Below are positions 53,383 through 64,000 of a stretch of 64,000 nucleotides of DNA, one piece after another (position 1 is the first letter of the stretch; each line of letters opens with the position of its first letter). The position numbers and the translations under genes are program-made. The stretch covers positions 301,594 through 365,593 of the forward strand of contig JAGYJI010000006.1 in the NCBI GenBank assembly GCA_018402295.1, given 5' to 3'. Source of the stretch: Pontimonas sp. (GTDB taxonomy: Bacteria > Actinomycetota > Actinomycetes > Actinomycetales > Microbacteriaceae). The notes below the pieces were generated by a model. That model worked only from the letters and a program-made list of their open reading frames with translations. It was not told the DNA's origin and searched no databases.

Positions 53383-53395
53383 ACGCTGTAAAAGA

Positions 53396-53430
53396 GAACA
53401 CCCCGGCCCTTGGGGCCGAGAGTGTTCTTG
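53396..53430 (+). terminator. terminator hairpin after groES
   Basis: GAACAC...CGGCCC-TTG-GGGCCG...GTGTTC nested stem, immediately downstream of groES stop. Confidence 0.65.
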
Positions 53431-53469
53431 TGTGCGGGGACATCTGCGCCTCGACGCTAGCCTTAGGCA

Positions 53470-54376
53470 GTGACGTCTTCTGACCCCAAGAGCATTCGTG
53501 CCGGCTACGGCTACGCGCTGGGTGCCTATTCGCTATGGGGCTTCATGCCGCTGTATTTTAGTGGCGTTGGCCCCGGCGAGTTCGTTAGAGATTCTCGCCT
53601 GGCGCATTGTGTTGTCGCTGGTGTTGTGTGTACTGATTCTGGTCGCCATGGGCCAGCTGCAGAGGGCTTTCGCGGTGCTCCGAGACCGCCGCAGCGCTCT
53701 GCTGCTACCGGCGCGGCAGGGGTGTTGATTTTGTTCAACTGGGGCATTTTCGTTTCGCTACTCAGACCGGGCACGTGATGGACGCCGCTCTGGGGTATTT
53801 CATTAACCCTCTAGTCACGGCGCTGCTTGGGGTATTCATTTTGCGTGAGCGGTTGCGCACCGCCCAGTGGGTGGCCTTAGGCCTCGGTGGTGGTGGCTGT
53901 TGTGGTACTTGTGGTGGGTTACGGCAGAGTTTCCTTGGATTGCCGTCGGACTCGCGTTTTCTTTTGGCTTGTATGGCCTGGTGAAGAAGGGCCTTGGCCA
54001 GATGCCGGCCCTCACCAGGTTGACGTTGGAAACACTGTGGGTGACGCCGTTGGCTGTGGGTCTGCTGATCTGGATTGCACTGACCGACGGGTTGGTTGTG
54101 ACCAGCGAAGGCGCCGGACTGATTGTGTTGATGTCACTGGCCGAGTGGTGACTTCGGTGCCGCTGTTACTTTTCGCTCTGCAGCCCGGCGGCTGCCACTG
54201 TCCACTGTGGGGTTACTGCAGTACCTGAACCCCATATTGCAAGCGTTGTCGAGGAATCGTCGTGTTAATGGGAACCGATGCCAATTGAGCGCTGGTTCGG
54301 ATTTGGCATCATCGTTGTGGCACTGGGCGTTTTTATTGGTGATGCGCTGAAATCCCGGCGGTTAAGCGGAAAGTAA
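53470..54376 (+). CDS. rarD: EamA-family transporter RarD, many frameshifts
   Basis: [61 protein letters not shown]. Confidence 0.87.
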
Positions 54377-54533
54377 CCGATTCGTGGCCGAAAATTTTCT
54401 CCTCATGTTGTTACAGGGCTGTAACCATCCTGTAGTGCTTCAGGTGGCTTTCAGCGCATCAACATAGGAACTTGGTTGTGTATCGCACGACCCTTTTTCC
54501 CTTGAGGATGAAGAAGAGTATGTAAGGAGCATC

Positions 54534-55831
54534 ATGAGCGTAATTTCGAAGGCTGGGAGTGGTTTCGCCATTCTCGCCGCCTCGGCGCTAGTGCTCAGTG
54601 GTTGTGCAGCGGCTGAAGAGCCCGTTGCCGAAGAAACCACTGAGGAGGAGACGACTGAAGAGTCGCCTGCGGCTGAGGAACTGAGTCTGAAGATTGGTAC
54701 CGCCCTTCCGGTCACGGGAACCCTCGCGTTCCTCAGGCCCCCGAAGAAGCCGGTGTTGCACTCGCCCAGAAGGACATCAACGACGCCGCAGCGGGTATCT
54801 CGCTCGAGGTTGTATTCGGTGACTCCGGAGACACTGACAACAAGGCTTACGAGACGGAAATCCCCCGTCTTCTCAGCGAAGGCGTTTCCGCCATCGTTGG
54901 TGCCGCATCGTCTGGTGTGTCCCTTCAGTTCATCGACCAGGTGACCAAGGAAGCTGGCGTGCTCATGGTGTCGCCCGCAAACACCTCGACGGCATTCTCT
55001 GACCTACGACGACGACGGTCTCTACGTGGCGCACTGCGCCCGCCGACTTCCTCCAGGGTGAAGCCCTCGGAACTCTGCTGGCTCAGGACGGTCACGAGAC
55101 TGCCTCGATGATCGTGTTGAACGACTCGTATGGAACCACCCTGCGCGACGAAGCCACCAAGGCCTTCGAAGCTGCCGGCGGAGAAATCCTCGCGACTCCT
55201 TCAGTGAACCAGGGTGACACCAACCTCACTTCGCAAATCGGCGAAGCTTTGGCCCGGTGACCCCGACGCACTCGTCGTGATTCTCTTCGACGAGACCAAG
55301 ACTGCTGTGCCCGAGATTGTGGCGGCTGGCTTCACCGCTGAGAACATCTACTTCACCGATGGAAACCTCTCAAACTACTCGAGTGACTTCGGAAGCAGGC
55401 CTCATCACCGGCGCCAAGGGAACACTCCCGGCCCGACAGATGCTGCTCAAGAGTTCAAAGACGCAGCTGACGCCGTGTGGGTTGAAATGGGTAACCCCTC
55501 ACTGTTCGAGGCAGACGTCTGGGCATACAGCACCGAGTCTTACGACGCGACTGTGCTGATTGCTCTCGCCGCTTTGGCTGCAGGTTCGACCGATTCGGCC
55601 GACATCGCAGGCAAGCTGCAGGAAGTCCGGTGGATCCGGTGATGGTGAAAAGTGCACCACGTTCGTTGCGTGTGCTGACATCATCAACGGTGGTGGAGTT
55701 GCCGACTACGACGGCTTCTCAGGCCCCGTCACCTTCGGTGACAACGGTGACCCGACCCAAGCCCAGGTGGGTATCTACCAGTACGGTGACGACAACACCT
55801 ACTCACCGATCGACGTGGTGAAGAACTTCTA
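54534..55831 (+). CDS. livK: branched-chain amino acid ABC transporter substrate-binding lipoprotein, several frameshifts
   Basis: LSGC lipobox; LKIGTALPVTGTLAF; GVSAIVGAASSGVSLQFIDQVTKEAGVLMVSPANTS. Confidence 0.92.
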
Positions 55832-55861
55832 AACTGACTCTTAGTCAGTGACGAGAGTCAC

Positions 55862-55891
55862 GCTGGCCCCGGTCTTATGACCGGGGCCAGC
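55862..55891. terminator. strong hairpin between livK and livF
   Basis: GCTGGCCCCGGTC-TTAT-GACCGGGGCCAGC, perfect 13-bp stem just after livK stop. Confidence 0.75.
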
Positions 55892-56105
55892 AGTCGTTCT
55901 GTCCGTGTGTTCGTGGTGTTGTCGCTTGACCCACGGGTGAGCCACAATGGGGCCCTGGGCTGGCTAAGAGGAAATCAGGCCCTCCCCAACACTTGCGTGC
56001 ACCACAGCGACGCTCAGACGGCCCTGTCAGCCACTCTGGGTGAGAGTGGCAAAGGACAGAGCCACATCGCACCCCAGAAGCCGTATGAGGGCTTATGGCA
56101 GCGTG

Positions 56106-56838
56106 TTAGGCGCCCAGTGAGCCGAGGTAGAGTTCGATCACACTGGGGTCGTTCAGGAGTTCGCGCCCGGTGCCCGTGTACGCATCTTTACCCTGGTCGA
56201 GCACGTAGGCACGGTCACAAATCTGCAGGCAGCGCCTGGCGTTCTGCTCGACCATGATGGTCGTCACCCCGGCTTTATTGATTTCTGACACCCGGATAAA
56301 CGCTTCATCCTGTCGGACCGGGGAAAGCCCAGCGGAGGGCTCATCGAGGAGCAACACTGACGGGTTCATCATGAGAGCACGACCCATAGCCACCATTTGA
56401 CGTTCCACCGCCAGAAAGCGACCCAGCACGTTGCTTGAGGCGGGGCTTCAACTCAGCAAACAGCTCAGTGACGGTCGTCATACCCTCTTCAAGCTTGCTG
56501 GGGTCTTGGTAGACACCCATTTCGAGGTTCTCTTCAATGGTGAGGCTGGGGACACGTTGTTGTTCTGGGGGACCATTCCCACGCCACGCGCCACGGAGCT
56601 TGTTAGCTTTCAAGCCTGTGATGTCTTCGCCGAGAAGAGTGATGGAACCACCTCGCACGTTGACTTGGCCAAACATGGCCTTCAGTAGAGTGGATTTTCC
56701 GGCACCGTTGGGTCCGATGATTCCAATCAATTCACCTTTACCAGCTGTGAGGTTGCAGCCCTCCAGGATGTTCACCCCAGGAAGGTAGCCGGCAACGAGG
56801 TCTTTGATTTCGACGACGGGCGCTTCATGCTCTGCCAT
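56106..56838 (-). CDS. livF: branched-chain amino acid ABC transporter ATP-binding protein LivF, frameshifted
   Basis: [19 protein letters not shown] Walker A; LLLDEPSAGLSP Walker B. Confidence 0.93.
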
Positions 56839-56849
56839 TAGGCCTCTCC

Positions 56850-57720
56850 TTAGGTAGCTGGATTCGACCGGTAACGACACTCCAGGTCGGTGTCCTGGTG
56901 GCTGCCCAGTAAGCATCTACCACGGCGACGTTGGTCGTGACCTCATCGGGAGCGCCTTCGGCGATGATTTTGCCCTCGGCCATGACGATAACCCAGTCGG
57001 CGATGTGGCGAACCATGTGCATGTCGTGCTCGACGAAGAGAACCGTCATGCCCTCTTTTGAGGTTCAGGATGTGCTCGAGCGGGGATTCCGTCAGAGCCA
57101 GGGGTTCCACCCCAGCCATCCGGCTCATCAGAGCATGACCGGGGTGGGGGTCACTCATCAGGGCACGGGCCATTTCGAGAAGCTTGCGCTGACCGCCGAG
57201 AGGCTCGCTGCAGGGAGTCATCCTTGAGCTTCAAGTTTGAAGCGCTCCAGCAGTTCTAGTGCTTTGGCTTCAATTTCTGCTTCTTTTGGCTCTCCACCCA
57301 GGAAAGGAAAGATGGAGGTCAGGAGGTTTTCACCACTCTGAGTCCCTTCGCACCAAGCTTCATGTTTTCCAACACGGTCCCGGCAAGCTAGCAGGCCGCT
57401 TTGGTCAACTGGAAGGTCCGCACCTGGCCACGCTGGAAGACAGCCTGATAGGCGGGGATGCCTGCGAGGCTTTGGCCCTCGAATTCCCAGGATCCCGGTA
57501 TCAGGGGGTGTCAAAGCCGGTGAGCAGGTTGAAGAAGGTGGTTTTTGCCCGCACCGTTTGGACCAATCAGGGCAGTGATTGGCTCTTCGAGGAATCTCAG
57601 GTGTTCGACATCCACCGCGGTGAAGCCCCCGAAGGACCTCGATACGTGGTCGGCAACGATGATGGGGTGCGACTTTCTTTCACGCCGGGGCGGCCTGTGA
57701 TGTGGGTCCCGTGGACTTCT
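56850..57720 (-). CDS. livG: branched-chain amino acid ABC transporter ATP-binding protein LivG, many frameshifts
   Basis: [27 protein letters not shown] (corrected frames), MTVLFVEHDMHMVRHIADWVIVMAEGKIIAEGAPDEV. Confidence 0.9.
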
Positions 57721-58743
57721 GGGTTGAAACTGGTTTGGGTTGTAGGACCGGGGTCAACTCCCTCTTGTCGCCAACGTTCCTGTGGCCTAAACACCACAAT
57801 CAGGATGAGCAAAGATACCGATAATCACAAACCGCAGCGCTCCGGCCCGCGCGGAGGAGAAGGTCTGGGGAGACCAATGATACAGGCCGGCCCAGCGGGA
57901 AGCAGCGTCCGAGGAAGGCTTGGGTACCCAGAGATGAGCAGCTCCGGGAGGCCAAATGCTATCGCTTGCTCCACCGAGCAGCAGGGCGAGGCCAGAAACG
58001 AAGAACGCCAGTGAAGTGATGAAGGTCATCGGGTCTGCCAGAGGAGGGCAGTACGATAAATGACGCCACCGAGTCAAACGGCGATGACACCACCGAATTC
58101 CTCTAAGGGGCTTGGAGCTTGTAACCAAAGACATTTCTTGCCCAGAGCCCTCACGCATCTTCGTCTACCTCGGATGCCTCTTTGATGATCGCGACCCCAC
58201 GGGCTGTTCACGAGGCGCCACACGACGAACAGGCTGAGGGCCAGGGATGATCCAAACCCACAATGAGAATCCCAGAACTGGTTAGGCCGTGTAGGACCAG
58301 GGCCCAAAGCCGCTTGCCATCGGGCAGGGGTTAATGGATCGGAAGTCGTGAGCCGACCCGGTCCAGACCGTCCGCTGATCCCTGGGTCACAGAGTTAAAC
58401 GCTTGCGATACCAGCAGAAGACGAATAATTTCGGCCGCAGCGATTGCCACCATCGCCAGATAGTCACCCCTGAGTTGCAGGGTGGGTAAACCTAATATCA
58501 ATGCGAAGACAATTGACGCGACAATCGCGGTAAGCATAGACGCCCACCAGGGGGAACCCAAAGCTCAGCGCGGAGATTGCGGTAGCCATAGCCACCCACA
58601 GCCATGAAGCCGGCGATACCGAAGTTCAGAAGGCCAACAAAGCCAAAGTGAACGGCTAGACCCAGCGCAGCCAGCGCGAACGCAATGGTGACAGGGTTGA
58701 ACAACGCTTGCGCGGTGTTGATATAGATCGAATTCCAGTCCAT
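57720..58743 (-). CDS. livM: branched-chain amino acid ABC transporter permease LivM, many frameshifts
   Basis: LAVHFGFVGLLNFGIAGFMAVGGYG; GLPTLQLRGDYLAMVAIAAAEIIRLLL. Confidence 0.9.
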
Positions 58744-58756
58744 GACGCCCCGCTAA

Positions 58757-60127
58757 CCTATTCGCTCTTTTTTGCCGAGAATTCCCTGAGGCCTAAACAG
58801 CAGGATCACGATCATGATGACCAACGCTCCGACATATTTGAGGTCAGAGGGAATAAATAGCGCCGAGGTTTCGATAAAGACACCCACAATGAGGGCTCCG
58901 ACCAGCGCACCAAAGGCTGTTCCCAACCCGCCAAGAACTCCGGCGGCGAAAATGAAGAGGAGGATTTTCTTCCCATGTCCCATTTCAGTCCGGGACGGAA
59001 GTACGCCCAGAGGATGCCCGCGAGACCGGAGAGGGCCCGGAGAGAATCCACACTGTTCGATGAGCGCTCAACATCGATACTCAGACGCAGAAGCAAGCGA
59101 CGCATTGTCTGACACGGCACGAGTAGCTTTGCCCATTTTGGTGTTCAGTAGCCACCAGCCCACAGCGATAATCACGACGAGGCTCACCGCCATGCTGATC
59201 AGGTCGTTGACACTGAGGGTCGACGGTTCTAAACAGGGGCACCTCGGTGGAACCTGTTCCGCCCGGAAGCTGAGCAGTGCCGCCACCGGCGAAGAATTGG
59301 TACACGTAGCGCACGCTCGAGTGAAAGACCAATGCTCACAATCATCATCTGAACGATGCCCACGCCACGGCGACGCAGTTGTCCAAACACTCCAGCGTCG
59401 AGTGCCCAGCCAAAACCGCCAGAGAGAGCCACGGCGGCGGGAACGCCAGCCAGACCGGCACCCCGATCACCACAAACATCAGAGCTGCCAGGGCACCGAA
59501 CGTCACCATCTCACCCTGTGCGAAGTTCGGCAAAGCGGTGGTTCCAAAGATGAGCGACAGGCCAATGGCGGCGAGTCCCAGCAACAGACCGAAGTTCAAC
59601 CCGTCGAAGACTCGCATGAGGAACTGGTCGATGGTGCTAATGGGTGTGCGCTGGCCTTCACCGATGAAGAAGTTGTAGGCGACGTTGTTGGTGAAGCCCC
59701 AGTCAAACTTTGAACCGGCCCACCCTCAAGAACGGCGACACCTTCAGGCAGTGTCGACTCGACCAGAGTGATTTGGTAGGTGCCCTTCTCGGGGACCCCA
59801 ATGTTCCATTGACCGTTTTCATCGGTGAGGACTGAGGCTTCATGCCATTGCCCTCGATAATGATTTCCACGCCTTCAAGAGCCGTGCCTTCGTTTTCACA
59901 TTGCCGAAGACTTGGAAGTCGTACTCTTCACCCACAGTGTCGGCGTAGGCCGGAGCGCTCAGCGCCATGCCGGTCACTGCTAACGCAAAGGTCATGAGAA
60001 TCACGACAAGACGTCGAAACACAGGTTTGCGCTCGGTGGCTACGAGATCCACCGGCACTCCACTCGATTTTGTTTTTCCTGCGCCGTCTTGACGCTTCAC
60101 CGACTCTGTCATCTTTGACAGTGCCAT
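58757..60127 (-). CDS. livH: branched-chain amino acid ABC transporter permease LivH with N-terminal signal peptide and extracytoplasmic domain, frameshifted
   Basis: LNFGLLLGLAAIGLSLIFGTTALPNFAQGEMVTFGALAAL permease core; manual frame-corrected translation links it to an upstream signal sequence at 60127. Confidence 0.85.
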
Positions 60128-60265
60128 GCTTCTTTCGTGACCCTGAAGGTTAACAATGGGAAACATTATGCCTGGTTATTCCGCAAGGGTCGAACCGCTA
60201 CCATAACAATTGCGCAGAGTTTCTCTTTTTACTCGCTTTCGCGATCAGTGTGGAGGTCCCCCAGA

Positions 60266-61768
<1,503 letters not shown>

Positions 61769-61800
61769 ATCGGCGGATGGTTGGTGCCGACTAAGCTGTG

Positions 61801-62922
61801 GGCGTGAATGAGCTGGAAATTGGTGGCGCGAAACGCGCCCGCGAAGCCTACGGACTTGACGACATTGCCGTAATCCCCTCACGGCGCACCAGGGACCCTG
61901 AAGACGTATCGCTGGAGTGGTCGATTGATGCGTTTACGTTTTCGATGCCGGTTGTTGCTGCACCGATGGATTCGGTGATGTCACCGGCAAGCAAGCGCCA
62001 TTGTGCGCTGGGAAAGCTGGGTGGCAGTGGGGGTGCCCAAACCTGGAGGGGTTGTGGACTCGCTACGGCGACGCAGAAAAGTGTTGGCAGAGATTTCTCA
62101 GGTGGACCCTCGAGGCCGCAACCCCTCTTCTACAAAAAGCTTTATCAAGGAGCCGATTAAGCCGGAACTGATCCGCCAGCGCCTCGATGAAATCCGTCGA
62201 AGCCGGTGTTCCAGTCGCCGGGGCACTCAGCCCACAGCGCACGAGAGAGTTTTCCGACGTGGTCATTTCGGCGGGGTTGACCTGTTTGTGATTAGAGGAA
62301 CCACGGTCGGGTGCAGAACATGTCAGTTCAAATCGTGAACCCCTGAACCTCAAAGAGTTCATCTACGAACTCGATGTGCCCGTGATTGTGGGGGTGCTGC
62401 CAGCTATACGGCCGCCCTGCACCTGATGCGCACCGGCGCTGCCGGTGTGCTTGTCCAGATTTGGTGGCGGTGCGTCATCAGCTACAGGGCTCACCCTCAG
62501 TATTCACGCCCCCATGGTGACCGCCATTTCTGACGTTGCGGCAGCCAGACGCGACTATTTGGATGAATCCGGTGGACGATACGTCCACGTGTTAGCTGAC
62601 GGTGGCCTGGGCGTGGTGGCAACATTGTGGCGGCTTTGGCTTCTGGTGCTGATGCGGTCATGCTCGGTTCGCCCCTGGCGCGCGCCAAGAAGCACCCGGA
62701 GCCGGTTGGCATTGGGGTCCAGAAGCCCACCACCACACCTTCCCCGCGGAAACCGGGTCGAGGTGGGAAGCGTGGGTTCGCTGGAGGAGGTCCTTTTGGG
62801 GCCTGCCCATTTAGCGGAGGCACAGACCAACCTGATGGGTGCACTTCGCCACTCCATGGCCACCTGTGGATCACGAGCTCAAAGATTTCCAAAAAGTCGA
62901 CGTCGTTCTCACTGAGCGCTAG
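61801..62922 (+). CDS. guaB3: GuaB3-family IMP dehydrogenase-related protein, many frameshifts
   Basis: LEIGGAKRAREAYGLDDIAVIPSRRTRDPEDVSLEWSIDAFTFSMPVVAAPMDSVMSP start; VHVLADGGLG; end KDFQKVDVVLTER. Confidence 0.9.
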
Positions 62923-62979
62923 AGCGCCTGCGGGGGGTGGATCCGCAGCGAGAAGTGCTGCCAGTAGCAACTCTTTTCC

Positions 62980-63799
62980 CATCCCAAGGCGTCCCCCAGT
63001 TGGCCCAACTACCCTGGAGGGCCGGACTTCGCCGGGAGCAAGAGGGGTCGTTCATGTGGGCTGTGGCCAAAAGGCCAAAGTGGATTGGTGCGCTGGTGTT
63101 GGCATTGACCATCGCGGCGGTGTTTGCCGGTTTGGGTCAGTGGCAGTGGGAGCGAAAGCTTCGCGAACGTTGATGTGCCCACAAGGGAAGCCGAAACCCC
63201 GTGGAGATTGGGCTCATGTTGCCACCCCGCAGTCGGTGATTTCGACTGACGCCAGTGGTCGGCATGGTGAGCGTGCGGGTGTGATTTTGTGGGCGGTGAC
63301 GACCCAGTGGGTCACCGATCGGTTGCACCTGATGGCCGTGGCGACTGGTTGATTCGACACTGTCAGACACCGGAGGGGCACTCTTTAGCTGTTGCGGCGG
63401 GTTGGCTTCCCGCCTCCGGAGGCAACCCAGCGGGTGGAAGGCTTCAGTGCCACCACGGGTCAGGATTTGGTGGGCCGCTATGTTCCCACAGAGTCACCCC
63501 AGTCGTCGGATTTTGAAGTCCGGGAGCGAAGCGCCATTTCAGTGGCCGAGTTAATCAACCTGTGGGAGCAACCCGGCCCGGTCTATGGCGGCTACCTGGT
63601 GTCGTCTGTTGCCCCGGACGGGTTGCGTGCGATTTCTACTACACCGCCCCCACCGGATGGTGAGCTCAACTGGTTGAACCTTTTTATGCGGCCGAGTGGG
63701 CAATTTTTGCCCTTTTCGCCATCTATCTCTGGTACCGGCTGGTGCGAGACGAGTGGGAGTCTGAACAGGCACCACAGCCCGAAGGGGCCAAAGCTTAGG
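62980..63799 (+). CDS. SURF1-family protein, many frameshifts; start uncertain
   Basis: MWAVAKRPKWIGALVLALTIAAVFAGLGQWQ(W)ER N-terminal TM pattern; C-terminal WAIFALFAIYLWYRLVRDEWES-type sequence. Confidence 0.75.
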
Positions 63800-63804
63800 A
63801 TGGA

Positions 63805-64000
63805 GAGGATGTCACCTGACGCCCAGTGCTTCTGCACAACCCGATGCTGCTGTTCACTGAGCAACCCTGCGGCCCACCCGTCTCTTCCTGGTGCGCTGAA
63901 GTTTTATCGCGTCGCCGCTTACATCACCGGGGTGTTGTTGTTGCTGCTGACCGTCGAAATTATTGCCAAATATGGCTACGGCTATGAAGTGGAAATGTTT
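63805..64000 (+). CDS. DUF3817-like membrane protein, partial at window end
   Basis: ALKFYRVAAYITGVLLLLLTVEIIAKYGYGYEVEMF. Confidence 0.75.

Overview
The window is a 64-kb chromosomal segment from an actinobacterium, most likely Microbacteriaceae or a related small freshwater lineage (inferred from gene order and protein character). Its backbone is the RNA polymerase / ribosomal protein supercluster: upp, tadA, proC, trkA/trkH, ArsR and BldC-like regulators, bS22, rpoB, rpoC, a prepilin peptidase, rpsL-rpsG-fusA-tuf, then the S10, spc and alpha operons through rplQ, then truA, rplM-rpsI and glmM. This is followed by coaA(-), glmS, acpS, alr, tsaE-tsaB-rimI-tsaD, a THUMP-like methyltransferase(-), groES, rarD, a branched-chain amino acid ABC transporter (livK+, livF/G/M/H-), guaB, guaB3, SURF1 and DUF3817. 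The one clearly accessory segment is a DUF418 gene plus a HipB/HipA toxin-antitoxin module between tuf and rpsJ, with three copies of a shared operator-like motif in front of hipB. The dominant anomaly is technical: frameshifts occur in essential genes, many at homopolymers, and their density rises sharply from left to right. This looks like an unpolished long-read assembly. Many listed CDSs are therefore reconstructed across several ORF fragments and their boundaries are approximate. Biologically interesting items are the hipBA insertion and its operators, a long Ala/Lys-rich N-terminal extension on L15, acidic tails on L17 and S5, and a LivH permease fused to an N-terminal secreted-type domain. 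I saw no CRISPR array, transposase, rRNA or convincing tRNA. I did not find a clearly undescribed multi-gene system.
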